From: Thermosipho atlanticus DSM 15807
GTDB taxonomy: Bacteria; Thermotogota; Thermotogae; Thermotogales; Fervidobacteriaceae
Assembly: GCF_900129985.1 (NCBI RefSeq)
Contig: NZ_FQXN01000001.1
Coordinates: 248,001-312,000 of the forward strand
Length of the DNA: 64,000 bases
Direction of reading: 5' to 3'
The translations under genes were made by a program, and so were the position numbers. A model generated the notes under the pieces. That model worked only from the letters and a program-made list of their open reading frames with translations. It was not told where the DNA came from and did no database searches. Positions within the stretch are counted from its first letter, which is position 1. Every line of letters starts with the position of its first letter. Below, piece by piece: positions 47,562 to 56,549 of the stretch.

Positions 47562-48347
47562 ATGATTGTTAAACCATTTTTTAGAAGAATGGTCTGGGGA
47601 AATCCAAAATTAAATGAAATTTTTCAACTTGATGGTGAGCCAATTGGTGAAATTTGGCTTGTTTCAGGTCATCCATTATACACTACAGAAATAGCAGGGA
47701 AAAAAATTAATGAAGTTTCAGATACACTTTGCGGGAAAAAGTTTAATAGGTTTCCTTTGTTGGTAAAATTGATTTCTTCAGCATCGTGGTTATCAGTTCA
47801 AGTACATCCTGATGATGAGTATGCAAGGACTGTTGAAAATGAACCATGGGGAAAAAATGAAGCTTGGTATTTTCTAACAGATGGTGTTATAGCAATATGT
47901 GAAGATCCTTCTTTGATTTCTACTGCTATGAAAGAGGGAAATTGGAATGAAGTTTTAAAAATTGAAAAAGTAAGTGCAGGAACGTTTGTAAATATTCCTG
48001 CAGGAACAATTCATGCATTAGGTCCAAATTCAACTGTTATTGAAGTTCAGCAATCATCTGATTTAACGTATAGAATATATGATTGGGGAAGGCCTAGGGA
48101 GACACATATAAAAAAGGCATTGGAAGTTTCCAAAAGTGTCAAATTCGAGGATTTGATTGTTAATAAAATAAACACGAAATATTTTGAAATGAGAGAAGTT
48201 ACAAGAGAAATAGTGGATGGTTTTTCTATAATTGTTCCAAAAGAAATAAACAAAGATTTTGGCGCGAGAATAATTTCAATAGGTGAGAAGGAAGAAATTG
48301 AAAATTCGATATTAATTAAACTTGGCGAATTCTTTTTGAATTCATAA
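47562..48347 (+). CDS. manA: Class I mannose-6-phosphate isomerase
   Basis: A 261-residue short cupin-type mannose-6-phosphate isomerase interconverting fructose 6-phosphate and mannose 6-phosphate. Zinc-binding and active-site motifs are LSVQVHPDDEYA, GKNEAWYFL, and FVNIPAGTIHALG, with YRIYDWGR further on. It is the compact form found in Bacillus and Thermotoga relatives. GGAGG precedes the ATG. Its 3' end overlaps the converging DUF89 gene by 32 bases, so the two coding sequences share antisense codons at their ends. Confidence 0.92.
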   Translation: MIVKPFFRRMVWGNPKLNEIFQLDGEPIGEIWLVSGHPLYTTEIAGKKINEVSDTLCGKKFNRFPLLVKLISSASWLSVQVHPDDEYARTVENEPWGKNEAWYFLTDGVIAICEDPSLISTAMKEGNWNEVLKIEKVSAGTFVNIPAGTIHALGPNSTVIEVQQSSDLTYRIYDWGRPRETHIKKALEVSKSVKFEDLIVNKINTKYFEMREVTREIVDGFSIIVPKEINKDFGARIISIGEKEEIENSILIKLGEFFLNS

Positions 48348-49197
48348 AGATTTTGGAACCTTTTTCTACACCAATGAATTTTGACAACACGTCACATTTA
48401 GAAACTAAGGCGAAGAAGAGGTTATCACGATTTTCTTCAGATAAGCCTTCGAAATTTCCTTGTCCCTTTGCAATAACTAAATCATATTCGTAAAAGGCTT
48501 TTCTGAATTCATCAGTAGCTTTTGTGATGGAAATCCCCGCAGTTTTTAATCCAGTGTCTATTATTTGTGCAAGTTTGTCCAAACCAATTTGTAATGCGTC
48601 CCTAAATGTTGCATCATTAATTATTGGTTTCCCTTTTACAGCAACAGCAACATGCAAATTAGGGTAGATGCTTTTAATAATATCAATAAAAAGTTTATCA
48701 AAAACTATTTCACCAGCATTGTCGACCAGGTATAGTAAATTATTTGCTTGTGAGAGCGATGTTTTGAAATCTTCAAAATCATTGATTGAAAAAGGTTCAT
48801 TCCAATATTCAGTAACTTTTGAGATTAAGGAGTCAATGGAGCCTGGTAAGGCTCCGAAATCTACTAGATTACCTGCAACAGCTAACTTTGATGCTTCATA
48901 CAAAGGATCTAATGCATCATTAATTTTAAGTTTAAAGGTATCATATAACTTTAGTGCAATTTCATTTGATCTCATTTTTTCAAAAAAATAGATATCATCT
49001 GTTTTAAGGTATTTTTCCAATTTTTCATAAATATACTCTGCAATATCAATAGGTTTAAGCCCATATCTTACTTTAGACAAATCTTCTAAGACTTTTTCTA
49101 AAATAACCCATTTTTCTTCTTCATTGTGGACAAATTTTTCTAAAATTCTTTGAGCTTGTTCAACATGACAAGTAAGGCACTTGCTAACTGACTTCAA
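48316..49197 (-). CDS. DUF89/ARMT1-like damage-control phosphatase
   Basis: A 293-residue protein of the DUF89 family, metal-dependent phosphatases thought to remove damaged sugar or nucleotide phosphates. The metal-site motifs YLVDNAGEIVFDKLF, VKGKPIINDATFRDA and IAKGQGNFEGL are all present, with the N-terminal cysteines CLTCH of the prokaryotic subfamily. Substrate is unknown. The start follows the acpP stop after one base, so it is co-transcribed with acpP, an uncommon pairing. It converges on manA with a 32-base overlap. Confidence 0.87.
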   Translation of the reverse strand: MKSVSKCLTCHVEQAQRILEKFVHNEEEKWVILEKVLEDLSKVRYGLKPIDIAEYIYEKLEKYLKTDDIYFFEKMRSNEIALKLYDTFKLKINDALDPLYEASKLAVAGNLVDFGALPGSIDSLISKVTEYWNEPFSINDFEDFKTSLSQANNLLYLVDNAGEIVFDKLFIDIIKSIYPNLHVAVAVKGKPIINDATFRDALQIGLDKLAQIIDTGLKTAGISITKATDEFRKAFYEYDLVIAKGQGNFEGLSEENRDNLFFALVSKCDVLSKFIGVEKGSKIFMNSKRIRQV

Positions 49198-49198
49198 T

Positions 49199-49456
49199 TT
49201 ATTCCTCCTCTTTTGTTTTAAGCTTTCTTTCTAAAATATTTAAGATGTCACCTACGGTTGCTATACTTTCTAGTTCGTCATCTTCAATTCTGATTCCATA
49301 TTCGTCTTCCAAAATCATAATGAGATCAACAACATCTAAAGAATCAGCACCTAAATCGTCGATAATATGTGAAGATTCGTCAATGTCTTCTATTGGGATA
49401 TCAAGTTTTTCTGCAAGGACTTTACTTAATTGTCTGAAAAGTTCGTTTCTGTCCAT
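49199..49456 (-). CDS. acpP: Acyl carrier protein
   Basis: An 85-residue acyl carrier protein for fatty acid synthesis. The phosphopantetheine attachment Ser39 sits in DDLGADSLDVVDLIM, followed by EDEYGIRIEDDELE, all typical. GGAGGGT precedes the ATG, and a consensus promoter lies upstream. No other fatty acid synthesis gene is adjacent in the window, unlike the fab clusters of many bacteria. Confidence 0.97.
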   Translation of the reverse strand: MDRNELFRQLSKVLAEKLDIPIEDIDESSHIIDDLGADSLDVVDLIMILEDEYGIRIEDDELESIATVGDILNILERKLKTKEEE

Positions 49457-49491
49457 TTTAACCCTCCTTATTTTTTCTTTTTACAATTAAG

Positions 49492-49519
49492 ATTAAACAC
49501 AAATTTTGTTTATTGTCAA
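49492..49519 (-). promoter_or_regulatory. acpP promoter
   Basis: On the minus strand: perfect TTGACA (49519-49514), 16-base spacer, TTTAAT (49497-49492). The start would lie near 49485, about 28 bases before the acpP ATG. A small palindrome ACAAATTTTGT (49499-49509) sits in the spacer and could be a regulator site, but it does not match the FapR operator I know. Confidence 0.65.
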
Positions 49520-49586
49520 GCTTGATTTTTATGAATTATATCATAAAATTGAAAATATTAAAAAGAGTTTAATGACTTTTTTCATA

Positions 49587-49615
49587 TTGGTTTTAAGTAT
49601 TTTTTATGGTATTAT
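49587..49615 (+). promoter_or_regulatory. ruvB operon promoter
   Basis: TTGGTT (49587-49592), a 17-base spacer and TATTAT (49610-49615) with an extended TG at 49607-49608. It is about 20 bases before ruvB and probably drives the run through the LptF-OstA gene. Confidence 0.6.
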
Positions 49616-49633
49616 TTAAATAGCTAAGGAGGT

Positions 49634-50644
49634 GTGATTATTTCTGACAGAATATTTGATCCAGAAAGATCACCAGTTGACAATTTAACCATCAGGCCAC
49701 AGTATTTAAGTGAGTATATAGGTCAAGAAATGATCAAGAAAAGATTATCACTTGCAATTAATGCTGCAAAGTTAAGAAATGAAGCTTTAGATCATGTTTT
49801 GCTTGTAGGACCTCCGGGACTTGGTAAAACAACACTAGCACACATTATTTCTAATGAAATGGGAACAAACATCCATGTTACGAGTGGTCCTATCCTTGAA
49901 AAACAAGGAGATGTTGCTGCGATACTTACTAATCTTGAATTTGGTGACATTTTATTTATAGATGAGATTCATAGAATGAACAAATCTGTTGAGGAAATTT
50001 TATATACTGCAATGGAAGATTTTCAAATTGATATTATGATAGGGAAGGGGCCGTCAGCAAGATCAATTAGGATCGATTTGCAGCCATTTACACTGGTTGG
50101 TGCAACAACAAGAAGTGGGCTTTTAAGTTCGCCTTTGCGTAACAGATTTGGGTTAATTATGGAATTGGATTTTTATAGTGAAAAAGAGTTAAAGATAATT
50201 TTGGAAAGAGCTGCTAGTATTTTAAATGTTGAAATCAACGAAGATGCAGCATATTTATTAGCTAGACGATCGAGGGGTACTCCTAGAATAGCGTTGAGAT
50301 TATTGAGAAGGGTAAGAGACATGAGTACAGTTAGCGAACAAAAATTGATTGACATAAATATGGTTGAAGAAATAATGAAGCTTCTTGGTATAGATGAAAA
50401 TGGTCTTGATGAAATGGATAGGAAAATTTTAAAAACAATTATTGAAGTATATAATGGTGGACCTGTTGGATTAAAATCTTTGGCAGCATCAGTAGGTATA
50501 GCAGAAGACAGTATCTCAGAAGTGTATGAACCTTATTTACTTCAAAGTGGATTTCTTGCAAGAACACCAAGAGGTAGAGTTGCAACTACAAAGGCGTACA
50601 AACAATTAGGTTATGGGAATGTAGGAGGGTTGTTTGATGAGTAA
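49634..50644 (+). CDS. ruvB: Holliday junction branch migration ATPase RuvB
   Basis: A 336-residue AAA+ motor that with RuvA drives branch migration. Walker [15 protein letters not shown], Walker [13 protein letters not shown], sensor 1 [20 protein letters not shown] and the C-terminal winged helix ([18 protein letters not shown]) are all present. The start is odd: the GTG at 49634 is only one base after AGGAGG, too close for a normal site, whereas ATT at 49637 or 49640 is at better distance. I keep GTG formally. It overlaps the next gene by 8 bases. Confidence 0.95.
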   Translation: MIISDRIFDPERSPVDNLTIRPQYLSEYIGQEMIKKRLSLAINAAKLRNEALDHVLLVGPPGLGKTTLAHIISNEMGTNIHVTSGPILEKQGDVAAILTNLEFGDILFIDEIHRMNKSVEEILYTAMEDFQIDIMIGKGPSARSIRIDLQPFTLVGATTRSGLLSSPLRNRFGLIMELDFYSEKELKIILERAASILNVEINEDAAYLLARRSRGTPRIALRLLRRVRDMSTVSEQKLIDINMVEEIMKLLGIDENGLDEMDRKILKTIIEVYNGGPVGLKSLAASVGIAEDSISEVYEPYLLQSGFLARTPRGRVATTKAYKQLGYGNVGGLFDE

Positions 50645-51326
50645 TATCTTTGAAAATTACCAAAATGTTATAAAAAATATAAATGAAATTTGTGAGAAAA
50701 CAGGAAGAAACGTTTCAGATATAACTATAGTAGCGGTAAGTAAAACTTTTCCAGTTGAAGTAATAAAAGAAGCATATGATTGTGGAATTAGAATTTTTGG
50801 TGAAAATTATGCTCAAGAGTTAAGAAAGAAGGTTAAGTTTTTTGAAAGTTATGATATAAGTTGGCATTTTATTGGCCGGATTCAGTTAAATAAACTGAAG
50901 TATATTGTTCCAGTAGTTGATCTGATTCATTCAGTGTCAAGATTTGAAGAAATGAAGGAAATTGATAAGTTGGCAGAAAGGTTTAATAAAGTACAAAAAA
51001 TCCTGGTTCAGGTAAATGTTTCGGGTGAGCCGACAAAATCCGGATTAAAAGTGGAAGAAGTAGAAGAATTTGTTGGAAGATCGAAAGAGTATAAAAATAC
51101 AAAAATAATTGGATTGATGACAATGGCTCCTTTCACAAAAGATGAAAAGATAATAAAGAATGTTTTTTCGACTTTGAGAAATTTGAGAGATAGGCTTGAA
51201 AAAAATTATCCTGATATAAAGCATCTTTCAATGGGTATGAGTAACGATTATTTGATAGCTGTTGAAGAAGGGGCAACAATATTGAGAATTGGAAGCGCAA
51301 TTTTCGGTGAAAGAAAATATTCCTAG
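50637..51326 (+). CDS. YggS family pyridoxal-phosphate homeostasis protein
   Basis: A 229-residue alanine-racemase-fold protein that binds pyridoxal phosphate and keeps PLP pools in balance. Lys in [11 protein letters not shown] is the PLP lysine; [42 protein letters not shown] and the final [28 protein letters not shown] are standard. A TTG precedes the ATG by one codon, but the ATG at 50637 has the better distance from AGGAGGG. It overlaps ruvB. Confidence 0.94.
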   Translation: MSNIFENYQNVIKNINEICEKTGRNVSDITIVAVSKTFPVEVIKEAYDCGIRIFGENYAQELRKKVKFFESYDISWHFIGRIQLNKLKYIVPVVDLIHSVSRFEEMKEIDKLAERFNKVQKILVQVNVSGEPTKSGLKVEEVEEFVGRSKEYKNTKIIGLMTMAPFTKDEKIIKNVFSTLRNLRDRLEKNYPDIKHLSMGMSNDYLIAVEEGATILRIGSAIFGERKYS

Positions 51327-51336
51327 GGGGTGTCAT

Positions 51337-51627
51337 ATGTTTATTATTGGGAATTTTTTAATAGGTTTGGGTGTTGCATTTAGAATTTTGTTTAATATTG
51401 AAACAGCAATAATTGTTATTTCGGCCATTTTAAGTTGGATCCCTGAAGCTAGGACTTTGTATTATTATTTACAATCTCTTGCCGATATTGTAGAAAGACC
51501 TATAAGACGTATTATTCCAAGAATTGGTCCCGTAGATGTCTCACCGATTATTGCAATAGTTTTGTTGGTATTTTTAGATAGGTTTTTAATTCAAAGTATA
51601 ATAGATCTGGGGTATTATCTAAAATGA
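51337..51627 (+). CDS. YggT family membrane protein
   Basis: A 97-residue membrane protein of the YggT family (linked to division-plane or osmotic functions in other bacteria). Two hydrophobic regions (about 1-35 and 62-90) flank SWIPEARTLYYYLQSLADIVERPIRR-type family residues, here with ADIVERPIRRIIPRIGPVD and SPIIAIVLL. The open frame extends upstream to 51289 inside yggS; the ATG at 51337 follows AGGGGG and fits the family. YggS-YggT adjacency is widespread. Confidence 0.88.
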   Translation: MFIIGNFLIGLGVAFRILFNIETAIIVISAILSWIPEARTLYYYLQSLADIVERPIRRIIPRIGPVDVSPIIAIVLLVFLDRFLIQSIIDLGYYLK

Positions 51628-52394
51628 AAGTATTTGGCATTTTTTATAAACCTGGATTAAAAAGTATCGTAGATGAATTTGTGCAAAAATTAAAAAAGAA
51701 AAATGCACATATTGTTTTTTTGACATCTAATGAAAAAGAAATTGAAGATCATACAGATCTAACTTTAGTTATTGGTGGAGATGGAACAGTACTAAAAGCT
51801 GCAAAATATGTTTCTTCACCAATAATAGGTTTTAAGGGTGGAAGATTAGGGTTTCTTTCAAGTTATACAATAGATGAATTTGATAAATTCCTGGAACATT
51901 TAGAAAGTAACAGTTTTTATGAAGATAAAAGGCAATTTTTTGAAGTTTTAGAATTAAATAGTCTTTATTTGAATGATATAGTTGCTATAAGAGAACCACA
52001 TCAAAAAATGTTAGATATCAATGTGAAATTTAAAGATGGTTCATTTTATTTTCATGCGGACGGAATAATTATCAGTACACCAACAGGTTCTACAGCATAT
52101 TCTCTATCTCTTGGTGGTCCGATTCTCTTACCAAATGTTAAAGCGTATGTCTTAACGCCTATAGCCCCACAATTTCTTGCTTCACGGAGTGTTATTTTAC
52201 CAGATGATGAAAAGATAAGCGTTGAAACAAGTTTTCCTTCGCATCTTATTGTTGATGGGCATGATTTTGGTAAATTTAACAAATTTTCGGTTAGAAAATC
52301 TGAGAAAAGTATTACTATTCTTAGACCTCTTGATTATGATTTTTCGAAATCAATAAAAGAAAAAATGGGATATGGGAAAAATTACTTTAAGTAG
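51624..52394 (+). CDS. nadK: NAD kinase
   Basis: A 256-residue ATP-NAD kinase producing NADP. Motifs: LVIGGDGTVLKAAK (GGDGT site), GFKGGRLGFLSSY, the NAD-binding loop with DGIIISTPTGSTAYSLSLGGPI and LTPIAPQFLASR. The ATG overlaps the yggT stop (ATGA). Short, as in Thermotoga homologues. PhoU follows after 9 bases. Confidence 0.96.
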   Translation: MKVFGIFYKPGLKSIVDEFVQKLKKKNAHIVFLTSNEKEIEDHTDLTLVIGGDGTVLKAAKYVSSPIIGFKGGRLGFLSSYTIDEFDKFLEHLESNSFYEDKRQFFEVLELNSLYLNDIVAIREPHQKMLDINVKFKDGSFYFHADGIIISTPTGSTAYSLSLGGPILLPNVKAYVLTPIAPQFLASRSVILPDDEKISVETSFPSHLIVDGHDFGKFNKFSVRKSEKSITILRPLDYDFSKSIKEKMGYGKNYFK

Positions 52395-52403
52395 GGTGAT
52401 TAT

Positions 52404-53108
52404 ATGGATTGGATTTTAAAAGAAAGTATTGAAGAGTTAAAGAGAATGGTTTTAAAAGAGGGGTGGCTTGCAGAGGCTTTATTTAATCAAGCTTTAAATG
52501 CTTTAAAAGAAAGGGATGAAAGGTCCGCCCGTGTAGTACTCGAAAGAAAGAATGAGATAAAAATTCTTGATATGAAAGTAAGAGAAAAAGCATTAATAAT
52601 TTTGGCTACCATGATGCCTATGTCTATAGATCTGAGGATAGTAACTGGAAGTTTTGTAATTTCAAGTTATTTTGAAATGATTTCTGAGAAATCTTTGGAA
52701 ATTGCAGAAAAAACACTTGAATTGATCAAAGAGCCTCAATTAAAGCCTTTAATTACTATCCCAGAAATGGCTAAATACGTTTTAATTATGTTAAGGGAAA
52801 GTATGAGAATGTTTGCTGATCAAAATATCTATGGAGCAGAAAGTGTTTGTGAAAGAGATAATGAGATAGACAATTACTTAGAAGATGTAAGGAATGAGTT
52901 AATGGTATATATGATGGAAAATTCCAAATATGTAAAAAGAGCCATACTCTTACTTGAAATTGCCCAAAATATTGAAGAAATAGCTGATCAAGCTACTAGA
53001 ATAGTTGAAGTGACTTCCTATATTATTACAGGTAAACAATATAGATGTTTTGAAGATAAACTTTATACTATTGATACTTTGGAAAATAATAAGGAGGAAA
53101 ATTCTTGA
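52404..53108 (+). CDS. phoU: PhoU-like protein
   Basis: A 234-residue all-helical protein with two three-helix PhoU repeats (about 10-95 and 110-205); conserved patterns are the ERDNEIDNYLEDVRNELM segment and IEEIADQATRIVE near the end. PhoU binds metal clusters and represses phosphate-starvation signalling with PstB/PhoR. No pst genes are in the window; the orphan OmpR-type regulator at 25669 could be a PhoB, but nothing links them directly. AGGGTGA precedes the ATG. Its stop overlaps the next start. Confidence 0.88.
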   Translation: MDWILKESIEELKRMVLKEGWLAEALFNQALNALKERDERSARVVLERKNEIKILDMKVREKALIILATMMPMSIDLRIVTGSFVISSYFEMISEKSLEIAEKTLELIKEPQLKPLITIPEMAKYVLIMLRESMRMFADQNIYGAESVCERDNEIDNYLEDVRNELMVYMMENSKYVKRAILLLEIAQNIEEIADQATRIVEVTSYIITGKQYRCFEDKLYTIDTLENNKEENS

Positions 53109-56100
53109 AAGTTTTAACAAGATATATCTTAAAACTTTCTATAGGCCCTTTTTTAATGGGCATTTTTGGTTTTGTAGTTTTTGCAAGTGTTGAGCTTTTG
53201 TATCAATTATCGGATATAATTGTAAGACATAGAGTTAGTATTTTAAAATTATTTGAGCTGATTTATTATAATCTTCCTTATTTTGTTTCACTAGGTATTC
53301 CTGTTGGTGTTTTGTTTGCAATTTTTTGGGTGTTATCTCAATTATATAATTCAAAAGAGATAACAGCACTTCTTGTCCATGGAATACCTTCCAAAAGGTT
53401 AGTTATACCATTTTTCGTGTTATCACTTGTATTTGGCTTTTTTGTTTTTTATTTAAATGATCAAATTGTTCCAAATTTTAATCAGAAAGCTGTGAAAATA
53501 ATTTCAAAGTATGTATACAAAAAGCCTGAGCTTAACATACGAGAAAATATTTTAACTAAGATTGACGATAAACAATATTTTTTTGTAAAAAAGTATGATC
53601 AAGAAAGTGGGATATTGTATGATGTTGTTTTGTTTCAAAACATAAGTAATGAAGAGAGAATAATTACATCAGAAAAAGTAATTAAAGAAGGTTCATCTTG
53701 GTACTTGATAAACGGTCGAATGTATGTAACTGGTGATTCTGGATTTTTAAAACTTGATATGAAATTTTCAAAAATTAAACTTGACTTAAAAGAAGATTTA
53801 GAAAGTTTAATGAGGTTCGGAAAGTCTCCGAGAGATATGACAGGTGGAGAGTTAAAACAAAAAATAAATACATTTGTAAAATTAGGTATAGATCCCTCAC
53901 CTTGGATTGTGGAATTACAATCCAGATATGCAAATTCTGTAGGACCATTTATAATTGCTTTACTTGGTGTGCCTCTTTCACTTTTATTTGGTTTAAAGAG
54001 CAAATCATGGAGTGTAATTTTGACTTTTGGTATAGTTGTCTTATATCAAGGTGCAGGTGCTTGGCTTGCAGCTATGGGGAAAGAAAATTTACTTAATCCG
54101 TATCTTGCATCTTGGTTACCGAATATTGCGTTTGGGATATTTGGAACAATTTTGTTTATTCTACTTGATACCCCTTTTGCATATAAAGTTAGAGAGGTTC
54201 TATCTAGATTTTTTATATTTTTACTTTTTTCAACTGTTATATTAATTAATACTCATGTTTACGCAAATGAAATAACTTTAGATGCTTCTCAAGTGGAGTA
54301 TTTTGGAGAAACGATATTTGCCAGTGGCAATGTCTATATACAATGGGATGACAATATAATTATTTCAGATTATGCAACGTTTACTCTTGAAAATTCACAA
54401 GTGAAGTCGTTGGAATCTGAAGGAAATGTGAAATATGAATACCAAGGGAATGTTTACTATGCACGTTATTTAAAATATTTTTTTGATGAAGATAAAGCAT
54501 ATGTTGTAAACGTTAAGGGAGTTATGAATTATAAATATGGAAAAAATGATGTGAATTTATATTTTGGTGCGGAGAAGGTAACTACCTATTCCGCAAGTTC
54601 TTTACTTAACGAAGCTTATATTACAACATGTGACCTTGAGCATCCTCATTACAAACTTGAATCTTTGAATGTTTATGTGTACGAAGGAAAATATATCATT
54701 GCTGAAAATACCCTACTTTTTATACTAGACTTCCCATTTTTCCCATATCCAATTTATTTTACTAGTGTTAATGAAAAAGAGAAATCACCATTTTCATTTT
54801 CATTTTCGTGGTCACCGTTTGACGGTTTTATGACACAACAAAATTATATTTCAAATGTTGGAGACTTTACTTTAAATACCTCGATTGAGACATCAAAATA
54901 TGGTTCAGTATTTAGTTTGTTAATGAATAACAACAAGACTGGTGATAAATTTGTTCTTGATTTTCGGAAAAATTTACTTGAATTGAATACTAAAAATTTT
55001 ATTTACAAAACTAATTGGGATAGTGCAACTTCATTTTTGAAAGTTTTATACGAACCATTTTATTTTGAGGAAAGTTATTATTCTGAAAGTAATTGGAATA
55101 AAAGAATAGGTTTTAAATATATGTTTAATAAACCAATAAAAAGTAATTTTAATTTTTATATTGACTATAATGGAAGTAGATCGTTGATATATAACTCTTT
55201 TAATATGAAAAATTTTAGTGTTGGAATTAATAATTTCATAAAGTTTAAGTTGATAAATTTAGATTCAAAGGTTTATATAACAAAAGAAGGTTTTTTCTTG
55301 GATGATTCGACTTGGTTAGTAAATGAAAATATAAATTATAAATTTAGTTTGTATAATGAGAAATTTTTCAATACATTAGTAGATGTTTCATATTTGAATA
55401 ATCAATATATAAGTAAAATAAATCATAAATTTGTTTTACCATATACGTATAAATATGGTTTTTTCCAGTTTGGAACAGGTTATGAATTTGGTTTAAAAAT
55501 ATATAATGCTTTAACGGATAAATACTACTTTCAAATAGGTATGTATGATAAATATACTTTGTCTGGAAAGTTTGAATTGAGTCCTTTAACTTTCAAAACT
55601 GAATATATTTATAGGAAAAATTTTCAAGATGAATCAACGTCTACCAATACTTCAAAATTAAATTTTACCTTATTTTTAGACACAAATTATATGAATATAA
55701 GTGTTGCAAAAGGTTGGGATTTTCTTTTAAATGCCCCGTTGAATGATAAATTAAAATTCAATCTTCATTTTTCGTTGAGCGGTTATGAATTTAATTTGAA
55801 CATGTATTCTGAGTATGATAACGTAAATAAATTACTACAACCTTCTAATATATCTTTTAGCATTTCAAATTCAAAATTAGCTTTGGAATACAAATCTAGC
55901 TTTATTTACTCTCCAGGAGATATTTATTTCGTCAAAGAAATCAATCATAATTTTAGATTTCAAAAATTCAAAGGTTCAATTACGCAATCTATAGAAGAGG
56001 ACTATATAAAAAGAGCTTATTTTAATGGTTCGTTTATTTTTGGTGGATTTAGTAATTTTCTAAGTTTAAATTATTATAAAAGTTCAAAATATGAACAAGC

Positions 56101-56455
56101 TAATTTTAGTTTTAATTATAAACTGAAAGTTGAAAAAAATTCATACAGTTTCTTATACAGTAGAGATGAAAAGTTAAAATTTGGGTTAGATTTGGTTTCG
56201 TTCGATCCTTCCATAAAGTTTGAAACCACGTTTGATTTAGTTTCTAAGAAATTTTCTTCTATTGGTTTTTCATTTTCAAAAAAATTACATCATTGGGTTT
56301 TAAATTTTAACAGTAATTTTAATTTTAATGGAGATGGAAGGCTTGATTTTAACGATATAACGGAACTTTCTGTTCAGTTTTATGTCATAGAATTTAGTGA
56401 GAAATTTTTCGGATGGGATTTCAAAAAGAATCAACCGAGTATTGGACTTTTCTAA
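53105..56455 (+). CDS. Fusion of an LptF/LptG-type permease with an OstA/LptD-like domain
   Basis: A 1116-residue fusion. Residues 1-355 are a YjgP/YjgQ (LptF/G) permease: six helices around a periplasmic beta-jellyroll (about 130-235), with YILKLSIGPFLMGIFGF and SKEITALLVHGI near the start. Residues 362-387 form a helix ending VYA-NE, much like a signal peptide with cleavage after Ala387. Residues 388-500 match the OstA/LptA fold (ITLDASQVEYFG, ASGNVYIQW, ISDYATF, GNVKYEY). About 510-1116 are repeated amphipathic beta strands like the LptD barrel. The start is TTG behind AAGGAGG, overlapping the phoU stop. LptB and LptC partners are not in the window; Thermotogota are not known to make ordinary LPS, so the cargo is unknown. 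Confidence 0.88.
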   Translation: MKVLTRYILKLSIGPFLMGIFGFVVFASVELLYQLSDIIVRHRVSILKLFELIYYNLPYFVSLGIPVGVLFAIFWVLSQLYNSKEITALLVHGIPSKRLVIPFFVLSLVFGFFVFYLNDQIVPNFNQKAVKIISKYVYKKPELNIRENILTKIDDKQYFFVKKYDQESGILYDVVLFQNISNEERIITSEKVIKEGSSWYLINGRMYVTGDSGFLKLDMKFSKIKLDLKEDLESLMRFGKSPRDMTGGELKQKINTFVKLGIDPSPWIVELQSRYANSVGPFIIALLGVPLSLLFGLKSKSWSVILTFGIVVLYQGAGAWLAAMGKENLLNPYLASWLPNIAFGIFGTILFILLDTPFAYKVREVLSRFFIFLLFSTVILINTHVYANEITLDASQVEYFGETIFASGNVYIQWDDNIIISDYATFTLENSQVKSLESEGNVKYEYQGNVYYARYLKYFFDEDKAYVVNVKGVMNYKYGKNDVNLYFGAEKVTTYSASSLLNEAYITTCDLEHPHYKLESLNVYVYEGKYIIAENTLLFILDFPFFPYPIYFTSVNEKEKSPFSFSFSWSPFDGFMTQQNYISNVGDFTLNTSIETSKYGSVFSLLMNNNKTGDKFVLDFRKNLLELNTKNFIYKTNWDSATSFLKVLYEPFYFEESYYSESNWNKRIGFKYMFNKPIKSNFNFYIDYNGSRSLIYNSFNMKNFSVGINNFIKFKLINLDSKVYITKEGFFLDDSTWLVNENINYKFSLYNEKFFNTLVDVSYLNNQYISKINHKFVLPYTYKYGFFQFGTGYEFGLKIYNALTDKYYFQIGMYDKYTLSGKFELSPLTFKTEYIYRKNFQDESTSTNTSKLNFTLFLDTNYMNISVAKGWDFLLNAPLNDKLKFNLHFSLSGYEFNLNMYSEYDNVNKLLQPSNISFSISNSKLALEYKSSFIYSPGDIYFVKEINHNFRFQKFKGSITQSIEEDYIKRAYFNGSFIFGGFSNFLSLNYYKSSKYEQANFSFNYKLKVEKNSYSFLYSRDEKLKFGLDLVSFDPSIKFETTFDLVSKKFSSIGFSFSKKLHHWVLNFNSNFNFNGDGRLDFNDITELSVQFYVIEFSEKFFGWDFKKNQPSIGLF

Positions 56456-56512
56456 TCTTGAAAATCTTGTCAAAAAATGTTTCCTTTAAATCAAAAATAT
56501 TTCAAAAATACG

Positions 56513-56521
56513 TGTTAAAAT
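56513..56521 (+). promoter_or_regulatory. Possible rlmD promoter
   Basis: TGTTAAAAT is an extended -10-like element 28 bases before the rlmD ATG in a 94-base intergenic gap. No -35 match is seen, so the call is weak. No terminator hairpin for the preceding fusion gene was found in the gap. Confidence 0.4.
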
Positions 56522-56549
56522 TTTTTAAAAAGAAAACGGAGGTCTTAAT

